A DNA stretch of 64,000 bases from Heliocidaris tuberculata (Eukaryota > Echinodermata > Echinoidea > Camarodonta > Echinometridae). Both the position numbers and the translations under genes were made by a program. Shown here one piece after another: positions 1 through 11,448 of this stretch. The DNA is taken from positions 17,916,129 through 17,980,128 of the forward strand of contig CM046838.1 of the NCBI GenBank assembly GCA_025618425.1, written 5' to 3'. The notes beneath the pieces were generated by a model that saw only the letters and a program-made list of their open reading frames with translations, was not told where the DNA came from and searched no databases. The first letter of the stretch is position 1. Every line of letters starts with the position of its first letter.

Positions 1-26
1 GGCATGGTCTACGACGAATACTGCAA
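1..26 (+). CDS. Penultimate exon (3' part) of an unrecognised gene
   Basis: The first 26 bases read in frame as GMVYDEYC plus two bases (AA), followed by a strong donor GTAAGT at 27-32. They join in phase to the exon at 933, where the split codon becomes AAA (Lys). The exon starts outside the window. The product is not recognised. Confidence 0.55.
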
Positions 27-932
27 GTAAGTAGTCCTAATCTTTAGCCCCAGTCACACAGACTGGCGATTTTATTTTACCGAAGGAACAACAATTTGGT
101 GCATTGTTTTGTAACATTTCCTTCTATCCTCATGTCAGAAATCCAACCACAATCCCAGGGACCTTATACATCCGTGAAGAAGACTAAATTGATATAAAAT
201 TTCGCAGACTCGACGACAATTTCGAAGTGTTGGAAAATATCGCTACACCTCCGCACTTCTAGACAGATGCTAAATCAACGTGGCACTAAAAAAAGAATCG
301 CCAGTGTGTGAGTGGGGCCAACAGACGAGTCTCTGCACTCCAAATGTATTTTCCCCTTGTAATTTTTCTCTGTGAAATCCATAGGATCTACATAATAATA
401 CATAATAATTTGATAATGGGTAAGGGTGACATAAAACAGAGTCACTTGTAGTGCTGTGCCCAGGTCTAGGCTACAATGCTAACGCTGGAGAGTAAAGTCA
501 GTGGAAGCATATTTGGTAAGTGAGGTTAGCTGGAACCTTTTTCGCACATCTCTGATCATGTGCGGAGATTTCTTGTCACGGCTATGCGGGGGGGGGGGGG
601 GGGAGGGCGGGGGGGGGGGGGGGGTGAGACGCGAGTAGCCTTTACCATAGGTTGCTGTACAATCTTCAAAAAACGTTTTCCCTGCCCCCCCCCCTCCTCC
701 GGGATCGCCGCTCATATCTTTGATTATTTTTATGAAACGCTTCAATAGAGTCTAATGCATTAACAGCAACCATCCACTAATCTACCTCCAAGACTGACGT
801 TTGAAAGCTTACAAGTGGATTTTCAGTTTTTATTTCTTTACACTTTTTTTAATAGAATGCAGAAGAAGGATTGTTACCAATGATTACCATAAGTCGTTTT
901 TTATTTATTATTTTTATTGCGTTACTTTGCAG
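27..932 (+). other. Last intron of the left-edge gene, with a poly-G tract
   Basis: GT-AG intron of 906 bp. It contains a nearly pure G tract at 588-624 and a C run near 686-695. Short reading frames across these runs (Gly/Pro-rich) are artefacts of the homopolymers. Confidence 0.6.
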
Positions 933-1416
933 AGATCATCCTAACGACACAACTCCATACCACTACTACTTACAAGAGGAGAACAAGACGCGCTCTGAGT
1001 GCGACTACTACAGACGTAGCGAGGAACGGCTCAACAGCGGGCATCTTTTCGTCACAGAGAAATACATCTTCGGACGGTGGGCCCAGAAGCATAGAATTTC
1101 GTTTCATCATCCAGTCTGGAAGCCCAAAGTTTACAACGAGACCAGTTTGGACACACCTTTCATGAAACTCTACCGCGAGAAGCGGGTGAAAGCCAAGAAA
1201 CTCTCCGCGGCGGACCACCGCGATGAGAACAGCGAGGGTGAAACCGGCGGGGACGCCATTAACCGTGCGGGACCAAATAACGGACAGATGAAGAAGTCGC
1301 CCTCTAGCGACGATAGGAACCGGCGGAAAGAGAAAGAGCCGGATCCTTTGGAGGAACAGGATTTTATGCTCTTCGGGAAAGCGAATATGGGCATTTTTGG
1401 TGTATTCAAAAGGTGA
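933..1416 (+). CDS. Terminal exon of an unrecognised gene
   Basis: This exon follows a pyrimidine-rich acceptor (ctttgcag at 925-932) and stays open for 161 residues to a TGA at 1414-1416. The reading frame continues from the exon ending at 26. Base composition is clearly more GC-rich and codon-like than the flanks. The first half is rich in aromatic and charged residues (HYYLQEENKTRSECDYYRRS, FGRWAQKHRISFHHPVW) and has possible N-glycosylation sites (NKT, NET). The second half is low-complexity and basic/acidic (KKLSAADHRDENSEGE, DRNRRKEKEPD), probably disordered. No membrane segment or catalytic motif is visible in the spliced part. An upstream ATG-led reading from 871 includes intron sequence and is not used. 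I do not recognise the family, so no function is assigned. Confidence 0.7.
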
Positions 1417-4400
1417 TAATGGCTGCATACGTCATAGAACATAATAGACAAAACTGTTTAATGAACAACATGTCCAGATGTTTTCGGTTCCCTGTTGCAT
1501 ATTTGTATCACTCGAAAGCAAATCGATCGGTGAAATTATTAATGTGTAATCGTATAGAATGTATTTGTTTATTCATTTTTATATCTTTCGGCTGTCAACA
1601 TAGTAAATCGTTGCAAAATACTTGCTTTAAAATTCATGCGTAAGTCGATTTTTATTCAATGACACTTGAAATTTGGAACATCTGAGGGTAGAATTTCAAA
1701 GCTAAAATATAGGTTTCATTTTCATTCAGAAAATTTGGTATTCTTAAGCCAATAAACCACAAATATATGTTTGTATAAATCAAATAATTTTACTTGTGAA
1801 TGAAAGCCTGGCGTGTACAAAGATAAATGTTCACTTTTCATGCCGTGATTGGACTTTGGATAGTATTGCCAATGCCCGCATCTTTCCATCATGTCTATGA
1901 AAAGGTACTTTATAATAAAATAATCATTGCATGTACATCAATTCCTACAAACGAAATACACCTTAAGTAAAAAGGCGTAATTGGGCGCGAGAACACTTCT
2001 CCTGAATTTACAGAATACAAGCAAGTGGTTGTAATGCATAGAATACAACCATGTATTTCTATTACATTTGTAAGTCTTCCATGTAATAAGGGAGTGCTAG
2101 TAAATCATGTTACGAGAATACAGGCGATATAATATATATACATGTAATTCTATCCAATATTTGGGGGAATTAATAGACTAGTTTAAGTAAAACACGACTT
2201 TCGAAAAATCAGCCGAATGCAATTCAAATAGCCTTGTCCATCACCTTTTGAAATGTGTGATCATTACAAATTACAATAATGTATTATGTAATCCAAAAAC
2301 GATTTATATAGGATATACAATAGGATATTGAAATTGCCCTTGAGTTGATTTCTCGAAAGTCTTTGCAATGGTGTTATAGGCTAACGTCACACATTCTTGC
2401 TTTCTCGTGATTTAACTAACATTTTCTATTAAATCTGTAATCTCTATCCATACTTGATGCTTGTAATATTAATGTGTCACCATCTGTTCCTACAAACATG
2501 TTGTTATAAAATTGCCAACTTTATCAATATAGTATTTAAATTGTAGTTTAATAGCATTTTTTTTTTGTGTGTGTGTGTCTTTGGTTTTAATATTTGTTCA
2601 CGATTTAGTTACGTGTTTTTAACATAAAGGTATATTTGATTCATCCACTGACTGAATGTTTAACAACTGAATATTCCAAATCATATGAAGTAACCTCAAT
2701 GTCAGTATGTAGATTTTCATAGAAATCAGAAATCATCCACACAAGAAGTATAATAAACGCATGTTATGATAAATATCGACATCTGAACAGCAGATTTTAA
2801 AAAATGAGTTACTTAATTGTATACATTTAAATGTATATATTGATGTATTTTATATGCAATGGTTGTAGCAAATCAATACTCTAATCATGCATCTATGAAA
2901 ATGTTCCATTTCAAAGAATGACTAAAATTATAATACAGTGCTGATTGCGCAGGATCATGCATGAGCAGAGAATTCATATTTCTATCATGATTCTATTTCT
3001 TACACAATATATGCATCATGATCATTATCTGATTGCTTGTACAATGTATATACATCTATGTATGCATATGTTTGTTCACACTTTGCAGGAAGACTAAAAC
3101 ACAGTGCAATTACAAAGTGCAGCTACAAGAGTAAATTATATATATTTTGTATATAAAAGAAATGTATTCATCCCCTTCATCATATTTCATTTTTGTACAT
3201 TTTAATTGCAATGGAGAAACACGTAAAAGATATGCAAGTACTATTGATGAAAGCTGAATGTTGGTATATATATCAATGTCTTCTTCATATGTATGAGCTT
3301 GAAGAAATCACTTTATACCATCAAGTAGTCTGTGCCAGGTTCTAGTTTGTTTTAGTGTGCAGAGTACATTGTTGAGTATAGTGTTACGAAGCTATGGGTC
3401 TATTCCAATGATTTTTACCCTTCGCTGACATCTTGAACATGTAGTACAGACATAATGATAAATGATGTTTAAAAAGTTTAAAGTGACTTTGCTGGTATAT
3501 ATAATATGCCTCAGATCATTGTTTGTTTGTCTCTTATGATGGGGATGATCAATTTTGCATTATGCGTTGTGAAAGCCTGATAACTTTTCGGGTCAGTACA
3601 GAAATCAAAATGATAGTTGGTCTAGAGGTAGGGAGATGTGAGCAGTATGGTAGCTACAAGGGGCATGGTGGGGCACGTGCCCTTAAGTTGAATGGGGAAA
3701 ACAAAATTTAAATCAAAGGGAAAATAAGAATAGGAGAGGGAAAGAAGAGCAGAGGGCAAAGACGAACGTCAACAGAAAAACGATAACACCTTCCCATCCT
3801 CAATGACAATGTTATTTCGTATGTCACCGATTCATTAAGACGGGTGCCCCCCCCCCCCTCCGATCCCCCATTGGTAATGATGCCACCCAATGCCTAGACC
3901 AACGCTACGCCATTGGATGTGAGTTACTGGTTCGGATCCGAGGCACGTCTCTTTGAAAAATCGTTTTAATTTATATGTGACGGATACACATTTGCCAAGT
4001 CCAATTCACATACTCCTTTTTTATTTAGATATTTCTCCTTTAGGTAATATCTCTGGTCCCTTTATATATAAAAAAAACAGTTGCTTCTATACATTTTCAT
4101 ACACTGTTGTAGTGAGAAGTCTTCTTTTAAGGGACCTGGAAAAAAAAATCAATTTCAACACCCTTTAAATCATACGTCATGTGTGTGTTTCGTTTCATAG
4201 TAATCGTCAGTGGTCATGGTGGTTGGGGTCCCTTTCTTGAAACAGGGATGTCAGATAAGTCCTGTTAGGTTTCTGATCTTTTTATCAGTGTACCGGGTTC
4301 TAATCAGGGTGACGTATTGGCTTGGTCTCAGATCTGCATGATTAGTTCAGTTCGATACAGATTTATAAGAACCAAAGTCACACGCTCACACACTCCTTGT

Positions 4401-5528
4401 AGTTTAGATTTTTTTTCTTCTTATATTTAATATAGTAATACATGTAGTAGTATAGCTATTTTCTCTTTAGAAAAAACAATGCTTCGATAATTTTTTTATA
4501 TGATGTTGTACAAAGGAGTCTCGTTTTTTCGAGGCTTGGAAAATAATAAAATATCCTCTCGAAACTATAACTTATTGCTTTGTTTGTTGTTGTCTTTTAT
4601 CTGAAATATTTTTGCGGATAACATCATTGGAACCTATCGGTGTATAGAACTCTCCCTTTCCACGATTAAAGGGCCAAAGTTAATGCGAATTTCGGTAAAT
4701 GTTGAAAAAAATATCGTTAATTTTCAAATACTTCGATATACCATCCCATGAAAATTTGCTTTAGAATGGCCAAATTTTCGAGCAATCACACACTCAGTTT
4801 GGCAATAAGAATAAAAAATTACGTCTCGTGTGCTTGATAATGAATAATTAATCTCAGTAAATATCTCACCGATCAGGTTTTGTTTCTGATCTGGCAACTC
4901 GCAAATGAGTTTATGTTCACGTTGATACATTTCATTAAAAAGTATAGTCAGCAATAAAAGAGAAAACAGATATGCTTTGCCCAAAAGGTGGACCATTATT
5001 GTTTGTCTGGTTACAGCTTAAATAGAGTATTGTAGCACAGTTGAGATGGTTGAGTTTGCATTTTATGAACTTCACGTGACATATCTTGAAATTATCCCTT
5101 AGTCATAAAAGCCTGGTCCAGATTGTGTTTGTTTAATATCAGTCTGTCTATATCATAGGTCAACATGATGTAATGTCAATAAGAAATTATCAAGAGATAC
5201 AAGAAGAACCCACATGCCATGACCTCTGCCTTTTTACGTAAAATGTTGACCACCATTGATTATGTCACTATGTGACAGAGACAGTTTTCTGTTTATTGAC
5301 CTGGATTGGAAGTATGTTTAATTTGATGTCGACGAGCGTGTACCACACGTGATCTAGAGAAAAAGAGACACTTAACATTCGCATATTTAAGCTGTCAGCT
5401 TGAGCATCAATATTCGGCGGAGGAGTAATTTTACCACTGATCATGTTAAGAGATCGTTTTAAAGGACACAGGTCAAAGACATTGGGAAACAGTAATGTGA
5501 TGACCCGAAATGTTTAATATAAAGAAAC
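1417..5528. other. Intergenic AT-rich region, no gene seen
   Basis: About 4.1 kb of AT-rich sequence with no exon-like composition on either strand. The short open frames lack splice context or recognisable motifs. A C run occurs at 3848-3858, beside wording (cctagaccaacgctacgcc) that recurs in similar form near 20725 and marks an interspersed repeat fragment. Confidence 0.5.
1751..1756 (+). other. Candidate polyadenylation signal of the left-edge gene
   Basis: AATAAA, 335 bp downstream of the TGA at 1414-1416, in AT-rich sequence. AATAAA is frequent by chance here, so this is only a positional suggestion. Confidence 0.3.
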
Positions 5529-5639
5529 TATAATAATAATTTAGAAATAAAAATAGTAATAATAATAATAATGATAATAATGATAATAATATTAAAAATA
5601 ATAATAATAAGAGTAATGATAATGATAATAGTAATGACT

Positions 5640-5710
<71 letters not shown>
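5529..5710. repeat. (TAA)n microsatellite, degenerate then pure
   Basis: Imperfect TAA/TGA units from about 5529 become pure TAA by 5660-5710. It abuts the 3' end of a minus-strand SINE, so it may have grown from the SINE tail. The poly-Asn/Ile frames here are not genes. Confidence 0.9.
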
Positions 5711-5983
5711 CGGTTCTTGTATAGCTCATAATACATCTTTATCATTGTCTCTATGCGCTTCCAAAGAGCTGTGGATTATTACCCCGGCTCAGCCTAGCTG
5801 CCTTAAATGAAGGCGCTGAAGCTTCAAGGAGTAAATTCCTACCGTTACCCATTTACTTCACCTGGGTCGAGAGTGGCAAACGTAGATTAATGTCTTGCCA
5901 AAGGACGTTAGTGCCGGGCTGATATTCGAACCCCGTACCTTTTGATCTTCGGAGCGTTCATTTATCCACTAGACCACAACACC
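5711..5983 (-). mobile_element. tRNA-derived SINE
   Basis: Read on the minus strand from 5983, the head resembles a tRNA gene with an A box (TGGTCTAGTGG, 5976-5966) and a B box (GGTTCGAATAT, 5932-5922). A body of about 200 bp follows, containing a CACTCTCGACCCAGGTG-like core and ending in an ATT-type tail. The B box diverges from the consensus and the acceptor-stem ends do not pair well, so this is a retroposed copy and not a working tRNA gene. The core resembles conserved central domains of widespread invertebrate SINEs (from memory, unverified). Confidence 0.75.
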
Positions 5984-5990
5984 TCTATAT

Positions 5991-5999
5991 ATGATAATG

Positions 6000-6047
<48 letters not shown>

Positions 6048-6070
6048 GTAATAATAATAATAATAATAAT

Positions 6071-6139
<69 letters not shown>

Positions 6140-6140
6140 T
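5991..6140. repeat. (TAA)n microsatellite
   Basis: About 150 bp of nearly pure TAA with rare TAG/TAT interruptions. It lies on the head side of the SINE, so the SINE is flanked by TAA arrays on both sides. Confidence 0.9.
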
Positions 6141-6842
6141 AATACAGCATTCATAGTGCACCATCCATCTAGTAAACTATTCTAGAGGGTTATTGAGAGA
6201 AATGATTTACATATGTAAATGAACGGGATAGAGAGAATAAAAATGCATATATAGAAGTCATCATTCTTTATTTTTTTTCAAAATACGCTTCTACATAATT
6301 TACATCATTATTTTTGTTACGGGGCGTCTTAATTAGCAAGTATGATCGCAAATTTAAACACAGATAAATTTACACACATTCTGTGCGATTTATAGACCAC
6401 TCTAAACTAATGTTGAAGGTGTGAATTAATCTAAGCAATCGCTCATGGATTTCATAACCATTTTGATCATGCATTTTGATAATAATTCATGATATTCGAG
6501 TAAACTTATCTAAATCACACCAAAAAAAAAAAAAAAATCATTTACTCTAGGAATTGTCATCTTACATGTTTTTTCTCATCAAAAAATTTTCTCGTCCTGA
6601 TTTGAATCGATTTTTTTGTCCATACGGCGAATTTGTCACTGTGGGGACGGCGAAATATCGTCTCCGAGACGCAAAAGGAATAGCGAACGTGTATTATGTT
6701 GTACAATATTGATTTTTAAAAAATTAATACATATCGATATTATGTTCTTAATTAAGAAATCATGTATAATTTATTACATCATAAACCTCTAACAAAAAGG
6801 TAAATCAAAAATTTAAATAAAAAGAAGCTAATAAAGTTTATA

Positions 6843-6848
6843 TTTATT
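6843..6848 (-). other. Candidate polyadenylation signal of the SLC16-like gene
   Basis: AATAAA on the minus strand, about 196 bp beyond the stop at 7044. Position is suitable; the sequence is AT-rich, so chance occurrence is likely too. Confidence 0.3.
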
Positions 6849-7043
6849 ATAGTAAAATAATTGCATTGCACATTGTTTTAAGTTTCTTTATCTTTGTTTA
6901 GATTCGTAAATAATAATTTCTAAATGATTTTAGTTTTTGATAAATGAAGAAAACATTTAGATTTCAGTTCCAGTGTCTAAACGTGATCCGATTGAAACCC
7001 ATGTAGTAAGAATCGCGGAAAATCCCGATCTGAGATCTAGGAG

Positions 7044-7204
7044 TTAGACTGAATGCGAATACTCTTGTTGGCTCCTAGCTATATGGTGTTTTCTCCTGCG
7101 ACGAACGACCAGATAGGCGATAACGTTAAATAAGATGAGACAATGGACTCCGCCGATGGATATGAAGACAGTCGTGTAAGTTTGGGTTAGGTCAAAGATC
7201 ACAC
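7044..7204 (-). CDS. SLC16-like transporter, terminal coding exon 4
   Basis: A short 161-nt exon after the acceptor TCATTTGTAG. Joined in phase 1 to exon 3, it gives GVIFDLTQTYTTVFISIGG (loop and start of TM12), then VHCLILFNVIAYLVV and the basic tail RRRRKHHIARSQQEYSHSV before TAA (7046-7044). It supplies the last membrane segment that exon 3 lacks, and this position matches where the final exon of SLC16 genes lies. It is too short to stand out as an open frame and is separated by 2957 bp of repeat-filled intron. Confidence 0.85.
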
Positions 7205-7637
7205 CTACAAATGACGTCAGGAGTTAAAGGATAAAAGAATAAAACATAAAAGATTCGAACCCATGATGAGGATGAATTATAGCCCAATAACAAGGGAATG
7301 ATATTACACAGACAAATTGTGATTTTTCTTTCTCCTTCCTTGTATGAATAACACATTACAGCAATTGTACCTTGCTATTGTGGTACTTTATTTCCTTCTT
7401 ACCACAGATATAACATTATCCGTAACGTTTCTTGGTCTAAAAATTTCAATGGTTGTATATCAGTGGACATAGCGTGCTTTTTCAGTGTGGTTCATTTAAG
7501 TATTATCAAAATCAACAAATTGATAATCACATCAAATCAAATTTGAAAGCTTCTTTTGAAATACGATTTGAACCGACACATTTCAAGCCGCGCTCCGAGC
7601 CATACCGCCTTCGTAGAGCCATAATTTGTCTGATTAA

Positions 7638-8221
7638 AGGGAAATCCGACCTTTATAGCAAGTTGCTTTGAAAGAAAGAGGAAAAATCAGAGAAGCAGAT
7701 TGGTGAAAGTTTGAACGAAATCGGACAAGCAATAAGAAAGTTATGAATTTTTGAAAGTTGTAATCACTATGCATATGGGAATTTCAAATTGGCCGAATAG
7801 GTAATGTCACTGTGATGTAGCTGTGGACAACTCCCCCATTCGCTCTAACACAAAAAATGACTAAAATGTCACTTTTTTTCAAAATGCATTACTCAGTAGG
7901 ATCTTTTCGTTCATGAGGACCTATAACAATATGCTATCTCCAATATATTTTGAGTACTGCCCCGAGGGTAAAAGCGCCTCGAAGAAAACCGCAAATTAAT
8001 GATATTTTTGTGTACGACAAATGGGAGAGTTGTCCACAAAAATGTCACAATTGACTCACCAAATTGCCAATTTGAGATTCACATAAAAGTAGTGATCTCA
8101 TTTTTCAAACATCCATAACTTTCTTATTCCTTGTCCAATTTCTTTCAAACTTTCACCATCCTGTTTTTCTTATTTTTGTCCTTTCACACAAATCATCTTA
8201 TTACCAAGGTTGGATTGCCCT
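7638..8221. mobile_element. Foldback element, long inverted arms (copy 1)
   Basis: Both ends carry matching inverted termini (left AGGGAAATCCGACC, right reads AGGGCAATCCAACC on the other strand). The arms stay alignable for about 230 bp, including the shared GGTGAAAGTTTGAA and AATAAGAAAGTTATG. TTAA lies on both sides (7634-7637, 8222-8225), possibly a target duplication. No transposase frame. A close copy lies at 28111-28698. Confidence 0.75.
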
Positions 8222-8619
8222 TTAAAGCAGCATGTCTGATTCCAAACGCAGTTAAACCTCTTCCAAAAAACGGACAAAAATGTGCGTTCCCCCCTGTTTT
8301 TAAAATTTGTTCGTAGTGTGAACCGGTTTTGTTTGTTTGGGATGAATCTTCCAGGAGACGTTAAATTGTCTGTTTAAAGTGACAAAGTTTTCTTCGGAAG
8401 ACGAATTCCAGAAGTTTTTTCGGAAGACCTTGTAGCTCGAAACATGGACAAAGAAGCGAAAGGAAACGACCACAGGCACATGAACTTGGAAACATTTTAC
8501 AATTCCAATTGAGCAACTACTTATGGAAAGCTTTTCAATTTAATTCAAGTAAGTGGTATTTAATAGGGATGGTTTTGTTTGCATGCCAGCAGGGTTGATA
8601 GAAGGTCAATATTAATACC

Positions 8620-10154
8620 CAGGCCCGTCGGAGCCGCTACGGTTGGTACGGTATTGACCGTACCACTTTTCAGCCTATTAAAAAAAAAAAGAGAGGGAGA
8701 AGAAAAGAGAAAAGAAAAGAAGAGAGAAGGTGGGAGGGTGATAAATGTCATGATCACCAGCTTAATGGAAGAACACGAACATCGAAGTGACTTTGCCTTT
8801 TTTCCATTATTATGAAACGCATTATCACATAAACCGACGAACAGCATATACAGAGAATGCCACAAAACTTTGTCATCCAATCGCAAATCTTACAAATAAT
8901 ATCCTCAAGAAAGTGATAAATTAAGCTCGCCACCTGACCATAAAACCTCCTATTTGTAGGCTAGGCCAATATAGATTTTCCCGCCCATTTCGTCACCTCT
9001 TCATTCAATTTTAAAATATTTGCTTTCAATTCCAAGAAAGGCCTATAGGACTCTATCATTTGGACACCATTCTTCCCGCCCTTCTCTCGTAAATTCATGG
9101 CACAACCAGGGCCTACGGCATTTTAGCGGGTCTATTTGACCCATCTATTTATTTGATGGGGTCAGGGCAGATCCAGGGGTGGGCCGGGGGGGGGGAATGT
9201 CAGCTTGCTTGTCAGAAAATTTTGAAGTTTTTAAAGAACGCAATATTGAATCCATAATTTCTCAAATTATACTGAAAATTATTTAGATTGATAATTACGA
9301 AAGGAAAGGAAAATTTTAAACTACGAATGGGTACAAGAAGAAAAATATTATCGACCAAGAATTCCAGAGATCGCGATCGCAAAGTTCGATGTCGGATCGC
9401 AACGCGCTTGCGCTATTCTAGCGCTAGCGGCGTGGAGAGACAACTACTGTACCACGCTTGACACTACAGCACTCTGAGAAAAATAAAGTTTACAAAAACA
9501 ACGGATCTATCCAGCAGACGTAGCCACGTAGCCACGTAGCCGGTTTGCAAATAATCTACTAGTATCCAAAATAGAGATCCATCAAAGGTAAGATAATTGT
9601 ATCACTACAGCCCTGCATCACTAGCAAGGCCAAATGCCATCATTTGGTACCGTATGACGGCTTACGTTAAACAGGGGCATCGCTAGAGGAGCGGGGGGGG
9701 GGGTAGAAATTTAGAAATTGAAAAGTTGATATTCGGGCAAAAGGCGCCAACCTTCAGCAAAGTTCCGATATTCGGCGAACCACCACATTATTCGGGCAGC
9801 AAAGTGAGGTGCCAGAATATCCACATATTTGGGCAGCGAGGTTCCGAGATAATTATGTAACTTCTGTCCATTTTCTCTACGAAAAGTTTTTTGAAAATTT
9901 AGAAATTAAACAGTTGATACTCGGGAAAAAGGCGTCACTCTGAACATTTTCTCTACAAAAAGTTCAACAAAAATTTTCCTCGCTGGCTTCGCTCGCTCGC
10001 ATTATCATTAATGTTCACTGGTGTACAAGGAATTATCAAAATTATTATTCCAATTGTATCACTTGGAATCTGCCACTTCGAACCCCGCTGGGGGGTTTCA
10101 CCCCCAGACCCCCACTGAAACCGTACCACTTTAAAATTCCTTCCGACGGGCCTG
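8620..10154. mobile_element. hAT-like non-autonomous DNA transposon in SLC16-like intron 3
   Basis: The element has 13-bp perfect terminal inverted repeats (CAGGCCCGTCGGA) and an exact 8-bp duplication TTAATACC at 8612-8619 and 10155-10162. Eight-base duplications and CAG...CTG ends are typical of the hAT superfamily. No transposase frame is visible. The interior holds poly-purine sequence, G runs and a copy of the poly-G repeat family seen at 18100-18720. The right duplication covers the exon 3 splice donor of the SLC16-like gene. Confidence 0.8.
9700..9975 (-). repeat. Poly-G-associated interspersed repeat, copy at 9.7-10.0 kb
   Basis: Contains CTGCCCGAATA-type wording (on the opposite strand TTCGGGCAGC), GTTCCGAGATAATTATGTAACTTCTGTCC and CGAAAAGTTTTTTGAAAATT. 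These match in inverted orientation the tandem units at 18230-18720, and each copy has an adjoining G run (9690-9702 here). Confidence 0.7.
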
Positions 10155-10161
10155 TTAATAC

Positions 10162-11370
10162 CTGACACAAGTCCGCCTATGTTGCCGCCAAGTCCCCCGA
10201 CAAGGGCAGAATATCCGCATCCTAGTCCAAAATTGGAAGGAGATGTTGTTGTCTTGCAGAAAGCTGGAGGTATTGCTGTATTGGTGAAGATTGCCCAACC
10301 TTGAATGAAAGCCACAGCGCACATTGCAGGGAAAGATTTGACCATGGAATCCACTAGGAAGGTCGCCGCTGCTATTGCACTCGCGACGCAGCAGATGTGG
10401 AACTCGTCGACGTCGTAGTAAAGAATGACGAAGAGTGCGATACGGCCAACGAGTGCTCCGATTCCTCCTATGGTTGACAGAAGTACAGCCTTGTCACTGG
10501 CGACACCCAGCCACTCTGCTCGTGGGACGAGAAAGAGCATCCAAGCATACGCACCATACTGGATTAGCAGATGAGTAGGTAAGGTCAGAGTAAAGAGGTC
10601 ATCCTGGATGAATATGCCACTTCGTAACCATTGAATTACACGCTGATGCCACAATAGGCTTTCGTCGTGTGCGTTGACTCTTTCTTCAGATGCAACGGAC
10701 GAAATATCGTCGTCTTTGTGGTGAAGTAAAGCGTTTGCTTCATGGGGTTCATTTACGCTTCCAACTTTGTCCAGCACGGAAATCATCTCTAGAGATTTTT
10801 GTTCCGCCAGCGTTGTTTTTGTATAAAGTACCAGCCAATTGTTGCCAATGATTCCTACTTCTTTGCCAGCGTCATCAGACGGATATTGTTCACTGCAGGT
10901 AACATTCTTGGAAGCAAATGTTGTGTTTTCTTTTTCATTGTTTCTTGACCCCTGTTCCAGTGCTTTATCTTCGTCAAGAGGCTTGAATCCCACATTCTGA
11001 TCATCTCTGTATGAATCATTGCTGGGATAAATATTCCCTTTATTCGGTTCAAGCCTTTCTTCCTTGAGCACAGACTTCCGCCCTACAGACGAGCTAACAC
11101 TCATTTGGTTCACTTTCTTTAAAGCTGCGGCGTCTCTTGGTTTCCTGATTGCCACAGCGCCGGCCAGGGAGTGCAGCATCAGTCCACCAAGGATCAGCAT
11201 GGCACCAGTGTAACCGTAATGGCGGACCCATCGCTCAGTCAACAGAGGAACAAACAGGATCCCGATTATGCTTCCGAAGAGAGTGACTGTACTCATGAGC
11301 ACAAACCTCCTTGGAAAGTAGTCGTTGAGCAGTAGCAATGTTGGCATGAAGTTCATTCCCATCCCAAGTC
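10162..11370 (-). CDS. SLC16-like transporter, main coding exon 3
   Basis: A 1209-nt exon from acceptor TTATTTCTAG to donor CAG|GTATTAA at 10161. It encodes residues 120-521: GLGMGMNF (TM4), YFPRRFVLMSTVTLFGSIIG (conserved TM4-TM5 region), TM6 ending IRKPRD, a roughly 175-residue polar cytoplasmic loop, TM7-TM11, and GGLGGNIGGLVSG at the end. The frame stays open past the donor to 9953, but those residues (NRPVGRNFKVV on) come from an inserted transposon and are not part of the family. The donor is weak (GTATTA) and overlaps a target-site duplication. Confidence 0.9.
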
Positions 11371-11448
11371 CTAGAAATAAAAAAGCAACATTACTTCATT
11401 TCTTTTTACTTTCGTTGCCATCATAATATAATTTTTAAAAAATTTTAA

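Larger units (their letters stand above)
7205..10161 (-). other. Intron 3 of the SLC16-like gene, filled by transposons
   Basis: 2957-bp intron containing a foldback element (7638-8221) and a hAT-like element (8620-10154), with about 400 bp of unexplained sequence between them. No coding exon is seen inside. Confidence 0.75.

Noticed and set aside
970..1451. Antisense frames over the left-edge terminal exon
   Set aside because: Shadows of the + strand exon, which has splice support and coherent coding composition.
5922..5983. tRNA gene
   Set aside because: A and B boxes are present, but the stems do not pair well and a SINE body and tail follow.
5942..6185. Poly-Asn and poly-Ile proteins
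   Set aside because: Translations of a TAA microsatellite.
9953..10161. C-terminal extension of the SLC16-like frame
   Set aside because: These residues continue past a splice donor into a hAT-like element. The true TM12 exon lies at 7204-7044 and joins in phase.
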